From NCBI GenBank assembly GCA_009929735.1, contig RZZU01000019.1:1-52010 (forward strand): 52,010 bases of DNA. Reading direction: 5' to 3'. The DNA comes from Clostridia bacterium. Its GTDB lineage: Bacteria > Bacillota > Clostridia > Lachnospirales > Anaerotignaceae. A program made the translations under genes and the position numbers. The notes under the pieces are model-generated. The model did not search any database, had not been told where the DNA came from, and worked only from the letters and a program-made list of their open reading frames with translations. Below are positions 32,953-41,402 of the stretch, piece by piece (positions within the stretch are counted from its first letter, which is position 1; each line of letters opens with the position of its first letter).

Positions 32953-33321
32953 ATGAAACCGAATTTAGAAATTTTACAAGCTTTACCCATATTCCGTAGC
33001 ATTTCTGCTGAAGGGATAAAAACCATGATGGATTGCTTTTGCGGGAAATTTGTTTCTCTAAAACAAAATGATACCCTTTTCGGGGAAAACAATAAGACTG
33101 TATGCTTACTGGACGGAGCGGTAGAAAGCCTCAAAAAGGGAACCTTTTCCCCCATGCCCACCAAAGAAAACCCCCTTTGTGCAACTGCCGACAGCCTTGT
33201 TTTGGTCATGGAAAGCCATACGCTCCTTTATCCCTGCTATGGCTGCTGTTTTTTTCACGCACAATTACTGCAAAATATGCGGGAGGACGGCCTAGATTTC
33301 AAAGCCTTGGAAAACCAATAA
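32953..33321 (+). CDS. Crp-like sensor domain protein lacking HTH
   Basis: 122 residues. The opening LEILQALPIFRSISAEGIKTM is the usual first helices of a cyclic-nucleotide-binding-type domain, followed by the ...FVSLKQNDTLFGENN strand pair and LLDGAVESL. It ends where Crp proteins continue into the dimer helix and HTH, which are absent. Seven Cys (including DCFCG and PCYGCC) are unusual. GGAGG eight bases before ATG. Not obviously truncated by mutation, since start, promoter and stop are intact. It might bind a ligand or metal and act with the divergent regulator. Confidence 0.72.
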   Translation: MKPNLEILQALPIFRSISAEGIKTMMDCFCGKFVSLKQNDTLFGENNKTVCLLDGAVESLKKGTFSPMPTKENPLCATADSLVLVMESHTLLYPCYGCCFFHAQLLQNMREDGLDFKALENQ

Positions 33322-33490
33322 GTCTTTCACAAAAATATTAGAATCCCTATATTTAAAAAGCGAAAATTCTTTTTTCAGGTATTTCCTTCCGAATTCTTAG
33401 ATATTGGCAAAAGAATACCTTACCACAAAGCCTTGGAAGTCAAAACCATGCGGAGAATCCTTTTCAAACAAAAAAGCCACAAAAACAGGA

Positions 33491-33538
33491 AAAAAGCATC
33501 CCTTCCGTTGTTTTACAACAACTTACGAGATGCTTTTT
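33491..33538. terminator. Terminator after the histidine kinase
   Basis: AAAAAGCATC pairs with GATGCTTTTT, with an inner GTTGTT/AACAAC helix; T-runs both ways. Confidence 0.82.
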
Positions 33539-33540
33539 AT

Positions 33541-34767
33541 TTATCGGAATGTAATGGTGATTTCCAAGGTATCCTCATTCAACGCCATGATTGAAATTTT
33601 ACCCTTATGCTGCTCAACAATTGCGTTTGCAATGGAAAGACCTAAGCCGTAACCGCCTGTCTGCCTGCTTCGGGAGGTATCGGTACGGTAAAATCGCTCC
33701 AGCAAAATATTCATATTTCCCGTTTGTTCTAGGTAAGCCTTATTTTTTATGGTTAGCTTTCCGCTGCTGCTTAATGCCACCTCAATGGGAGAGCTTTCTT
33801 TGGAATGCTTCACACTATTATCCAAAAGGATATACACCAGTTGGCGCAGCTGATCCTCATTTCCTATTACCGTCACATTGGGGCATACTGCTGATTGAAT
33901 GGTTTTGCCCTGCCCTTGCGCACACGCCTCCATTTCATCACAAACCTCTGTAATAATATCGGATAGATTCAGGCTTCCCATAAAAATTTGCTCCTGCCCT
34001 TCCTCCATTTTTGCAAGCGTGGTCAGCTGATTGGTCAGGCGGGTGAGCCGTTCGACTTGATGCTTAATGCTTTGCGTCCATTGGCTTTCCCCATGCTCCA
34101 TTTCAATGACTTCCGTATTTGCATCAATGATGGATAATGGCGTTTTCAGCTCATGCCCTGCATTGGTAATAAAGCTTTTTTGTTTTTCATAGCTTTCCGC
34201 CACAGGACGGACTGCTGTTTTTGAAAAAATAATAATTAATAGGCAAACCGCCAAAAAGCCTGCACCGCCCACATAAATACTGTTCAGCAAAAAATTATTC
34301 ATGAAAAACAAATCCTTGGTGCAGTCCAAAAAAACAATTAAGGTGCCGCCCTCTACTTCTGTTTTTTGATAGCGATAGGAACCCAAAAATCCGATATTTT
34401 TTTCCTTCTCCTGAACCGCATCAACCATTTCTGTTGCTTCATCCATGGAAATTGCCGCAATATTATTTAGATTGACCGCAGTCTGCTCCAAATTTTCATT
34501 AAGCATAACCGAAAAATATCGGGTTGCAAAAGGATCCTCAGGCGAAAAATCCATTCGGTTTGCACGCTCCTGCTGATTTTCAGGCTTGGCCTTATGGACC
34601 TTTGGAAAAACACCATTATTCTGAGAAATGGCGTTCAGTGTCCTATCCGCATTTTCTTTCAAATTGCTGTAATTCCAAATATTAAGGGAAACAAGGAAGG
34701 AAAAAAGTACGATAAAAACGCTTAAAGATGCAATCGCAATAAAACGAAGCCTTAATTTTTCACTCAT
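33541..34767 (-). CDS. Sensor histidine kinase
   Basis: 408 residues. Membrane segments at about 8-30 and 161-182 enclose an extracellular sensor of about 130 residues. Then come the H-box NAGHELKTPLS (His205), the N-box LVYILLDNSVKHSK and the G-box GGYGLGLSIA. The start ATG overlaps the response-regulator stop (ATGA) with GGAGG upstream, so the pair is coupled. Signal unknown; neighbouring genes suggest control of the Cthe_2159/DUF4956/VTC cluster. Confidence 0.94.
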   Translation of the reverse strand: MSEKLRLRFIAIASLSVFIVLFSFLVSLNIWNYSNLKENADRTLNAISQNNGVFPKVHKAKPENQQERANRMDFSPEDPFATRYFSVMLNENLEQTAVNLNNIAAISMDEATEMVDAVQEKEKNIGFLGSYRYQKTEVEGGTLIVFLDCTKDLFFMNNFLLNSIYVGGAGFLAVCLLIIIFSKTAVRPVAESYEKQKSFITNAGHELKTPLSIIDANTEVIEMEHGESQWTQSIKHQVERLTRLTNQLTTLAKMEEGQEQIFMGSLNLSDIITEVCDEMEACAQGQGKTIQSAVCPNVTVIGNEDQLRQLVYILLDNSVKHSKESSPIEVALSSSGKLTIKNKAYLEQTGNMNILLERFYRTDTSRSRQTGGYGLGLSIANAIVEQHKGKISIMALNEDTLEITITFR

Positions 34768-35438
34768 GCTTGTACCTCCAGCGTATACCCCAAATTTCTT
34801 GCCGACTTTATCTGTACATTCGCACCCACTGCCGTCAAACGACGGCGCAAATACGAAATATAAACCCATACCACGCTTAACTCCGCCTGCGTATCATAGC
34901 CCCAAATGCGTTCCAAAAAACGTTCCGCCGAAATCAACTGGTTTGTATTCACCAGCATCAATTCCATCATTTGAAATTCCTTTCCCATTAAGCGAAGCTG
35001 CGCCGTTTCGGTTGAAAGGATAAAAGAATTGCGGTCCAGCGTGATATTCCCCAAGGTCAAAAGGTTATCCCCTGCCGTCTCCGTTTTTCTGGTCATGGCA
35101 CGAATTCTGGCAATCAGCTCCTTCATTGCAAAAGGCTTTGTCAAATAATCATTCGCTCCGCTGTCCAGACCGATCACCCGATCATCCACCTCAGATTTGG
35201 CTGTAAGCATCAGCACGGGAATGAGGTTTTTCTTCTCCCGTAATTTTTTTAAAACACTTAGCCCATCCACCTTAGGCATCATAATATCCAAAATAACCCC
35301 GTCATAATTATCCGCCTCAAGATAATCCAAGGCATCCGCACCGTTATATACAGCATCCACCGAAAAGCCGCTCCGCTGTAAAATCGTAACCAAAGCGTTG
35401 GAAAGCTCCTTTTCATCCTCTGCCAATAAAATGCGCAT
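34764..35438 (-). CDS. OmpR-family response regulator
   Basis: 224 residues: receiver domain with acidic pocket (AEDE), phospho-acceptor D51 in LDIMMPK, switch Thr in LTAKSE and K101 in LTKPF, then a winged-helix DNA-binding domain (VVWVYISYLRRRL...GYTLE). Partner of the overlapping histidine kinase. Confidence 0.95.
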   Translation of the reverse strand: MRILLAEDEKELSNALVTILQRSGFSVDAVYNGADALDYLEADNYDGVILDIMMPKVDGLSVLKKLREKKNLIPVLMLTAKSEVDDRVIGLDSGANDYLTKPFAMKELIARIRAMTRKTETAGDNLLTLGNITLDRNSFILSTETAQLRLMGKEFQMMELMLVNTNQLISAERFLERIWGYDTQAELSVVWVYISYLRRRLTAVGANVQIKSARNLGYTLEVQA

Positions 35439-35512
35439 GATTCGCCACCTCCGGTCAGTAAATAAATTCTTTTTTATTATTGTACCATATTTTCTTAAAT
35501 TGTGGTTTTTTT

Positions 35513-35549
35513 GAAAAAAAGACCTTTTTGTCTTTACGGCAAAAGGTCT
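35513..35549 (-). terminator. Duplicated terminator, left copy
   Basis: AGACCTTTT/AAAAGGTCT hairpin with seven T on the minus strand (35513-35520 is A-rich on plus). The 28 bases 35522-35549 are repeated exactly at 35726-35753. Confidence 0.88.
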
Positions 35550-35725
35550 CAGACTGTCAATAAAGTCAAAACCTTGAGGGCTTTGCCCTCAAACACTCAC
35601 AAGGGTTTCACCCTTGACCCACTACAAACCGCATGAACATGGGGTTTGTACATAAGTTTTTGGTCTTGCTTTTTACAAAAAGCAAGCGGGTTTGGGCGGT
35701 GCCCAAGGTTTTTCGACAGTCTGAA
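35550..35725. repeat. Dispersed intergenic repeat family, copy C
   Basis: 176 bp with 10-bp terminal inverted repeats TCAGACTGTC/GACAGTCTGA. Internal parts: AACCTTGAGGGC...GCCCTCAA hairpin, ACAAGGGTTTCACCCTTG hairpin, AAACCGCATG...CATGGGGTTTG hairpin, CTTGCTTTTT...AAAAAGCAAG hairpin, and GGGCGGTGCCC. No coding frame. Flanked by exact 28-bp copies of a terminator hairpin. Confidence 0.88.
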
Positions 35726-35758
35726 ACCTTTTTGTCTTTACGGCAAAAGGTCTTTTTT
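35726..35758 (+). terminator. Duplicated terminator, right copy
   Basis: The same hairpin as at 35522, followed by TTTTTT on plus. Left copy keeps the A-run and right copy the T-run expected from one original bidirectional terminator. Confidence 0.88.
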
Positions 35759-36033
35759 AATCAATATTTTGATAAGAGTAAAATATTGAATAGGGGTCAA
35801 ATACTTTGCATATTCATGGTACCATTCAAAACTTAAATGTAGCTTAAAACTTTCATATTTCGACATTTTTTTATTTTTTTGCAAGCTTATCTTTCAATTT
35901 CTTGCAGAAACAATGTCTTTAATCATCACTTGGCTTTTTGTGGTGCCTTCTCCCTAACCCTACGTGTCTGTACAAGCTTTCCTTCGTACAGACACGCAGG
36001 AGTTAAGGAGAGAAGCATTCCATACAGCCATAC
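35759..36033. repeat. Intergenic region with long inverted repeat (35947-36015)
   Basis: The first half is A/T-rich without a gene. At 35947-36015 CTTCTCC-TAAC-CC-T-CGTGTCTGTAC pairs with GTACAGACACG...GTTA-GGAGAGAAG around a 13-base loop, an 11-bp perfect core in a stem of nearly 30 bp. It lies 18 bases past the stop of the Cthe_2159-like gene; no T-run follows, so it may be an RNA 3'-end structure. Confidence 0.7.
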
Positions 36034-38019
36034 TTAAGAAGTCGTGGTCGTTGTGCCAGTTGTATTCTTATTGGGTCTGGTTCCGCCCATCTGACCTCTG
36101 CCGCCCATCGTGTTGCTCGTTGCTGTGCCAGAGGTATAGCTTGAACCATCCAATGTAAAGGTCTGTGTTTCATCACCAATGGTTATGGTATAAGTAGAGC
36201 CGTCCTTTAAGCCAGGGCAGGAAACCACAACGGTAGGGTAAGCCCTTGTTGGTGTATAGCTAAGAAGCGTTGTGCTTCCGCTTTTTAATGTAATCTTGCC
36301 AGTTTGAGATGCAGTTAAATTAAATTGTGCCCATCCCTGTGTAGAGCTTGTGCTAAAGCCCGTGAACATACCGCTTGAACCGCACGCAACAACCTTTCCG
36401 CCTGTGATATTGATGCTGCCATCACAATCCAAAGGAGAGTCTGCTCCACTTTCTGCGCCTGTGATATAGATTTCTCCGCCTGAAATGTTGATGCTGCCGT
36501 TGGAATCAATGCTGTCGCCTTTTGTATCAAGGGTTATTTTTCCGCCGGTAATCGTTATCACGCAATTTTCATTTGCAGCAAAACCGCCGCCGCCCATATG
36601 ACCTGTCATCTCTCCGTCAGTGCCTGTTGGAGGGGTACCTGTTGGAGGGGTGCCTGTTGGAGCAGTACCTGTTGTTGTTGCACTGGTGGTTGCATCAGCG
36701 GTCGGCTTTTCAGGAGGTGTGGCTGTAGCATCAAATGCGGGCATTTCTCCGTTTGCCCCAGCGGCCTGCTGACCGTTCATTTCGCCTTCCACTGTATCTT
36801 CGCCGCTTGCCGCTGCGTTAATCGCATCATCGGTAGAAACGATGTTCACAGTTCCTGCGGAAATAAGAACCGTTTCCCCTTCAATGCCTTCGTAGCATTT
36901 TGTTATATTTATTGTGCCATTTTCAATCACCGTCGCTAAATCGGCGTGGAAGCCGTCATCTCCTGTGGTAATTGTATAGGTACCGTTCTTTACGGTTATG
37001 TTTCCATTGGTATGTACCGCATCATCTGCACAATTTAAGGTGAAGCTGCCTTTTGTAAGCAGTAAATACCCGCCTGCTTTGATACCTTTTGCGCTTGCGT
37101 CCTCCTCTGTGAGGGTAGCATCGCTGCCGCCGCCTGTTTTAATCTGGAAGGTACCGTCATCGATTTGCAATAATGCAGCTGCATCAAAACCGTCACCCTG
37201 TGCAGTTATGGTATAGCTGCCGTTACCCACATAAACAAAGCCCTTTGTGGCATCCTCGCTGTTCTCGCTGTGGAAGCCATCCTTTGCAGCAGTTACCTGG
37301 AAGGTACCGTCTGCAATGCAGATACTGTCTTTTGCATCGAATCCATGCTCTGCCGCAGTTACCTTAAAAATACCTCCTGTAATGGTCAAATCATCCTTCG
37401 CAACAACGCCACTGCCGTATGCCGCATTGATGGTTAAAGTACCGCTGCCGTTGAAGGTAATATCAGACTTTGCAAAAACAACACCGTCTATATTGTTATC
37501 ATCAATGGCAACAAATTCATTTTTATTGGAAAGGGTATTTGTTGTACCTTTTGCCAGTGTCACAAAAACCTTATCCGCTTCACGCACATAGATGGCTGCG
37601 CTTGTATTGCTGTTCATGGTTACACCATTTAAAACCAGCTGAACCTTGTCGGTATCCTCTGCATCAATGATAATCTGCCCATTGGTCAGCTTGCCGCTTA
37701 AAACATAAACGCCTTCATCCTCAATAGTCACGGTTGAACCGCTGATACTAACCTTATCACTATCCGAGGTGGTAGCCTTTGTAGAATTCAGCTTAATGGT
37801 AACAGCTTCACTTGCAACATAGGTTGCATCACGATCTCTGTCGCTGAATAAATTTGCAGAAACTAACGCAGTCGTTTGCGTTGTAACATCGGTAGTGGTT
37901 GACGTGGTTGTCGTGGTTGACGTGGTTGTCGTTTCGCCCTTTGCTGTCGCCTGGTTACAGCTGCATAATAAGCAAGCCATTGTAACCACGGCTAAAGCGG
38001 TCCGCTTTCCTCGTTTCAT
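36034..38019 (-). CDS. Cthe_2159-family surface lipoprotein (carbohydrate-binding)
   Basis: 661 residues. Signal with lipobox LLCSC, a Thr/Ser-rich linker (about 27-50), then a long array of parallel beta-helix-like rungs of the pattern GxxTI-x-G-D-D-G-(I/F)-x-A with many Asp (DGFDAAALLQIDDGTF, GDDGFHADLA, ...). A Thr/Pro-rich insert at about 430-475 and a Thr-rich tail follow. Cthe_2159 homologues bind acidic polysaccharide and calcium; cellulose/pectin-type ligands have been reported for the type member. It is encoded with DUF4956 and VTC proteins, a recurring clostridial trio. Confidence 0.88.
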   Translation of the reverse strand: MKRGKRTALAVVTMACLLCSCNQATAKGETTTTSTTTTTSTTTDVTTQTTALVSANLFSDRDRDATYVASEAVTIKLNSTKATTSDSDKVSISGSTVTIEDEGVYVLSGKLTNGQIIIDAEDTDKVQLVLNGVTMNSNTSAAIYVREADKVFVTLAKGTTNTLSNKNEFVAIDDNNIDGVVFAKSDITFNGSGTLTINAAYGSGVVAKDDLTITGGIFKVTAAEHGFDAKDSICIADGTFQVTAAKDGFHSENSEDATKGFVYVGNGSYTITAQGDGFDAAALLQIDDGTFQIKTGGGSDATLTEEDASAKGIKAGGYLLLTKGSFTLNCADDAVHTNGNITVKNGTYTITTGDDGFHADLATVIENGTINITKCYEGIEGETVLISAGTVNIVSTDDAINAAASGEDTVEGEMNGQQAAGANGEMPAFDATATPPEKPTADATTSATTTGTAPTGTPPTGTPPTGTDGEMTGHMGGGGFAANENCVITITGGKITLDTKGDSIDSNGSINISGGEIYITGAESGADSPLDCDGSINITGGKVVACGSSGMFTGFSTSSTQGWAQFNLTASQTGKITLKSGSTTLLSYTPTRAYPTVVVSCPGLKDGSTYTITIGDETQTFTLDGSSYTSGTATSNTMGGRGQMGGTRPNKNTTGTTTTTS

Positions 38020-38034
38020 ATGATATTCTCCTCC

Positions 38035-38727
38035 TTATAATTCGTTATGGTTTAATGGTCTGGAAAAACTAATTTCCAGATTGCCGTTTCTAATACGAAG
38101 CTCATCCATCATCTTTTTCTCTGCTACGCCGTCTTTTATGGTTACATGGTAGGTTAAACGGAATAAGCTGCCCATATTTGTGGTTTTAACCTCAGCAAGC
38201 TCATGGGTTTTGAAGCATTTTTCAAAAATATCGTCAAAAATATCCGTATAGTCCAAATCCTCAGGGATGGTAATGCGAAGCTGACGCTCCTGTGTACCGC
38301 CATAAAAACTTCCCATGATTTTCGAATTGTAAAACAGATTCACCAGACTCAGGACGATTGTAAACAAAACTGCAAATAACAAATATCCCATACCTGCCGC
38401 AAGCCCTGCCGCCATGGCAATGAATAATGCGCAAATTTCCTTTGCTGTGCCGGGAACGGAACGGAACCGTACCCAGCTGAAGGTACCTGCAACTGCAACG
38501 CCTGCACCTAAATTTCCGTTTACCATAAGAATAATCATTGCGACTACCGCAGGCAAAATTGCTAAGGTAACAAGAAACCCGGGAGAGCTTTTACTTTTCC
38601 TTCTGTAGGTCAAAGCGAGCAAAAAGCCGATGACCAGTGCAGTGCCAATACAAAGGAAAAAGGACTCCATTGTAATTCCTGTTTCAGTTGTTGAACTCAA
38701 GCTGTTTGTTGTAATGAAATCAAGCAC
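38035..38727 (-). CDS. DUF4956 membrane protein
   Basis: 230 residues. Four membrane segments in the first 135 (including the signature FSWVRFRSVPGTAKEICALF), then a soluble ferredoxin-like C-terminal domain of about 90. GTG start nine bases after AGGAGG, overlapping the VTC gene end by eight bases. DUF4956 proteins accompany VTC and CotH/Cthe_2159 genes; a role as membrane partner of a polyphosphate polymerase is inferred from that association only. Confidence 0.9.
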   Translation of the reverse strand: MLDFITTNSLSSTTETGITMESFFLCIGTALVIGFLLALTYRRKSKSSPGFLVTLAILPAVVAMIILMVNGNLGAGVAVAGTFSWVRFRSVPGTAKEICALFIAMAAGLAAGMGYLLFAVLFTIVLSLVNLFYNSKIMGSFYGGTQERQLRITIPEDLDYTDIFDDIFEKCFKTHELAEVKTTNMGSLFRLTYHVTIKDGVAEKKMMDELRIRNGNLEISFSRPLNHNEL

Positions 38728-39439
38728 TATATTTGTTCCTCCTGTCGTTGTTTTTCTGGGTCATAGCGATATACGCATTCCCATATTTTGAATAGCTCAT
38801 TTTAAAAATATTATTTTCACTAAAAAACTTTGTCAGCCATAAAGGCATTCCAAAGGCTGCTTTTACTTCCAAAAGCTGCGTACCCTTGGGCAATAGCGCT
38901 TCGCCATAGGCACCCTTGCAAAGGCACATATCATAATCCCTCCAAAGAATCATATCATCAAAGGTCATACGAAACTCGGAATCCGCTTTTCCAAAAAATG
39001 CTTCTCTTTGGTAGGAAAGCAATACCGAAGGTTTCAAAGGATGTGCATGAGTAAAGTAATCTATTTCCCGAATAATCTGCGTATCCTTTGGCGGCAGTTC
39101 ATCCTTTTCCAACCAAAGCTTTGCGTCCAGCTGTGTCATAGAAACTCTTCTTTTATATACAATTCCTTTGTATTTTTTCTTCAATTCCACAAAAACCGTA
39201 GCTTGCGGGGTAGCAGTGCCATAGCTGCGCACTCTCAATTTTTCCTTATAAACAGGTTTTTCCATGGAATGACGAATCAGCTGTTTATTATCGGTATCAT
39301 AGTAAATATTCATAATCGTAGATTTTCCAAAGCTGTCGGGGGACATATGAATATCCATCAAATCCTGAAGCTTGGCTCTTTGCTGATACGTAAGAAAATA
39401 CTTCACTTCTTTTCGTTCAAATGTTGTAGGTGTTCCCAT
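38720..39439 (-). CDS. VTC-domain protein, putative polyphosphate polymerase
   Basis: 239 residues, a stand-alone VTC tunnel domain. Basic and acidic tunnel residues are visible in FERKEVKYFL, EKLRVRSYG, VELKKKYKGIVYKRR, SYQREAF, LLEVKAAFGMPLWL and SYSKYGNAY. In yeast Vtc4 this fold makes polyphosphate from ATP; bacterial members in this neighbourhood are untested. First gene of the operon VTC-DUF4956-Cthe_2159, GGAGG before the ATG. Confidence 0.9.
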   Translation of the reverse strand: MGTPTTFERKEVKYFLTYQQRAKLQDLMDIHMSPDSFGKSTIMNIYYDTDNKQLIRHSMEKPVYKEKLRVRSYGTATPQATVFVELKKKYKGIVYKRRVSMTQLDAKLWLEKDELPPKDTQIIREIDYFTHAHPLKPSVLLSYQREAFFGKADSEFRMTFDDMILWRDYDMCLCKGAYGEALLPKGTQLLEVKAAFGMPLWLTKFFSENNIFKMSYSKYGNAYIAMTQKNNDRRNKYSA

Positions 39440-39650
39440 ACTTTCCGCCTCCTTACTTGCTATTATTTTGCAAGCATAACTCTTTTTTCCAAGACCCAGT
39501 ATATTCAGGAAACCTAAAACCTACTTTAAATTTAATATATTTTAATTTGATTTTACAATTTAATTTTTCAAGGGTTTTTTTGCTGGAGGCGTAGATATTA
39601 TTTGAAAGGCAGAAATGGAAATGCAATAAGAACCATTCATCATGAGAGAA
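39440..39650. other. Region upstream of the VTC operon
   Basis: No gene. Very A/T-rich stretch (TTTAATATATTTTAATTTG near 39,530) probably holds the VTC operon promoter on the minus strand; I cannot fix the hexamers. Confidence 0.5.
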
Positions 39651-39683
39651 ACGAAAAAAACCTTGAAAATGAATTCAAGGTTT
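39651..39683 (-). terminator. Original terminator of the tRNA-fMet operon
   Basis: AAACCTTGAA/TTCAAGGTTT hairpin with seven T on minus. It sits just outside attL. With the element removed it would follow the tRNA-fMet 3' end by a few bases, so it is the terminator the insertion cut off. Confidence 0.8.
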
Positions 39684-39687
39684 TAGA

Positions 39688-39697
39688 ATTGCGGAGG
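39688..39697. other. attL core
   Basis: ATTGCGGAGG, identical to the attR core in the tRNA-fMet 3' end. Left of it is the tRNA operon terminator; right of it is element DNA. Confidence 0.8.
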
Positions 39698-39735
39698 TAC
39701 GCAAACATTGGTATGGTACACCGCTAAACATTCCG

Positions 39736-39766
39736 CTGCTTAGGTTATCCTAGGCAGTATTTTTTT
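39736..39766 (+). terminator. Terminator for the recombinase in the circular form
   Basis: CTGCTTAGG-TTAT-CCTAGGCAG then T7 on plus. No plus gene precedes it in the integrated state. In the excised circle it lies directly after the recombinase, whose stop TAG (39741-39743) would fall inside the stem. Confidence 0.75.
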
Positions 39767-40484
39767 ATATTTCATCCAATAGCTTTAAAGCTGTGTATTC
39801 TGTGGAACTGTATCCAGTGTCGCGCCACATTGAAAAGCTGCCGCGGAAAGCGTGCCTACTTATGATTTCATCCCTGCATTGCTTTAGCCTTTTATCGCGT
39901 TGCAACCGTCGGAAAGCTGCATATTCTACACCGCGAATATATTCATATGGTTTATTGTACTGTTGGCTTAAATCGTTGGTGCTTAGTCCGTTATAATATT
40001 TCCCTATCAGAACCCCCTGCTGTATCTCGCCAAGCGTAGCCATGCTACGGTCTAAATCGTTTTTCACTTGCTCCCAATACAATTTATCCTCTAGGGGTAG
40101 AAAGCCGTTTTTAGGGGCGGCTACCATATCGGCAAGAATTAAACCGTCACCCATGGAACGCTCCAAACTATCGGCGGTATTTAATGCTGTTTGTGTTTTT
40201 CCGCCAATTAAAAACCGTATGCGGTTCAATAGGGGATAGTTTAAATAGGAAGTAAATTTATAACCTTTGTTTTCCTCATAACCCTCTATGGCATCCAAAA
40301 AGGCAAAATAGCTTTCTTGCGTGAGGTCCTCAATTTGAATTCCTGCCCTAGTTAAAGGCCCATTGTAACGCAAATATAATTTGTTACATAGAAAATATAC
40401 AAGCTTTTCAACCTGCGCCCAAAGTTGGGGGATAGCTAACGAGTTTCCGCCTTTAATACTGATTGCTAGTTCTTCATTGGTCAA
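39765..40484 (-). CDS. Phage-type sigma-70-like factor
   Basis: 239 residues. Region 2 is recognisable (IEDLTQESYFAFLDAIEGYEE...GYKFTSYLNYPLLNRI), and region 4 HTH follows at about 165-200 (LSTNDLSQQYNKPYEYIRG...AAFRRLQRDKRL). The C-terminus (FRGSFSMWRDTGYSSTEYTAL) resembles the tail of sigma-like regulators in clostridial prophages. TTG start after GGAG/GAGG. Last gene of the minus-strand operon; it may drive late genes of this element or of a helper phage. Confidence 0.85.
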   Translation of the reverse strand: MTNEELAISIKGGNSLAIPQLWAQVEKLVYFLCNKLYLRYNGPLTRAGIQIEDLTQESYFAFLDAIEGYEENKGYKFTSYLNYPLLNRIRFLIGGKTQTALNTADSLERSMGDGLILADMVAAPKNGFLPLEDKLYWEQVKNDLDRSMATLGEIQQGVLIGKYYNGLSTNDLSQQYNKPYEYIRGVEYAAFRRLQRDKRLKQCRDEIISRHAFRGSFSMWRDTGYSSTEYTALKLLDEI

Positions 40485-40550
40485 GTGTCCTCACTCCAAT
40501 TCTAAAAAATAGGTGTATGGTAAAATACCACACACCCACCATTTAAACGC

Positions 40551-41384
40551 TTATGCCTGCACTTGGTAATAAATACCGTTCTTTTTATTATCCAGTACAA
40601 AAGCATCATAGTTGATTCTACCCTCAACCAACGTTCCGCTAATGCCAACGGGGTCTTCATGAATTTTGAATTCTTCCAACTTAATAGGGGATACCGTTGC
40701 TGAATAGTGTGCAATCATGAAGCCAAATTTCTCGGGAAGTCTAACCGCTGGCACTTTTACAACAATAGCGCCATCAAGGTTGGACACAACACCCTTTAAT
40801 CTCATATCGCTGCCAATATCGGTTTCCATGATAATGTCGCTGCTCTGCTTCATCAAGAAATACACGTCTGGTGTTACAATAATAACTCTGCTTGTTTCTG
40901 GTACATTTGCATTGTCAAGAGCCGTATTCGCCTTGATAATCTCGCCATAGATATTGTCTTTTGTCAATGTGACCGCATCGGGCTTAATGCCTGCATTTGC
41001 GCACATAACGCCATATGTATAAGCATCTACTTCGGGAATAACAACCTCCCTTACTTGCCTAGCTAATGCAGAACTCGCAACCAATACATTGGCGGTTTCG
41101 TCCTTGTCCAATTTGTCAATGGCAAAAGTGAAAGAGCGGTCTTTCTTTAGTGTGAATTCCTCTGTTGTGGCATCAAGTCCAGAAACTGCGCCATATCTCG
41201 AAAAATTTGTGCCTGTGCCATCTCTATCATAATCATTCATGGGGGCTGTGGTAACTTTGTAAACTTTTACAGTGTTTGCGCCACTCCATGAAAAATCATT
41301 GTTTGTAATAAGCAATCTCTTGCTTTCCGCTGTGAAAACCTCGTCTACATAAGGTAAATAAATTGTTGCTAAATTTGTACTCAT
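40551..41384 (-). CDS. Phage major capsid protein
   Basis: 277 residues, resembling the small major capsid proteins of clostridial siphophages: N-terminal contact region (NLATIYLPYVDEVF), VKVYKVTTAPMNDY, FTLKKDRSFTFAIDKLDKDE, VVIPEVDAYTYGVM, VIIVTPDVYFLM and the C-terminal EGRINYDAFVLDNKKNGIYY. AAGGAGAG precedes the ATG. It is the only structural protein recognised in the element and lies downstream of a possible scaffold gene, as in many phages. Confidence 0.88.
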   Translation of the reverse strand: MSTNLATIYLPYVDEVFTAESKRLLITNNDFSWSGANTVKVYKVTTAPMNDYDRDGTGTNFSRYGAVSGLDATTEEFTLKKDRSFTFAIDKLDKDETANVLVASSALARQVREVVIPEVDAYTYGVMCANAGIKPDAVTLTKDNIYGEIIKANTALDNANVPETSRVIIVTPDVYFLMKQSSDIIMETDIGSDMRLKGVVSNLDGAIVVKVPAVRLPEKFGFMIAHYSATVSPIKLEEFKIHEDPVGISGTLVEGRINYDAFVLDNKKNGIYYQVQA

Positions 41385-41402
41385 AATTTAATCTCTCCTT
41401 TT

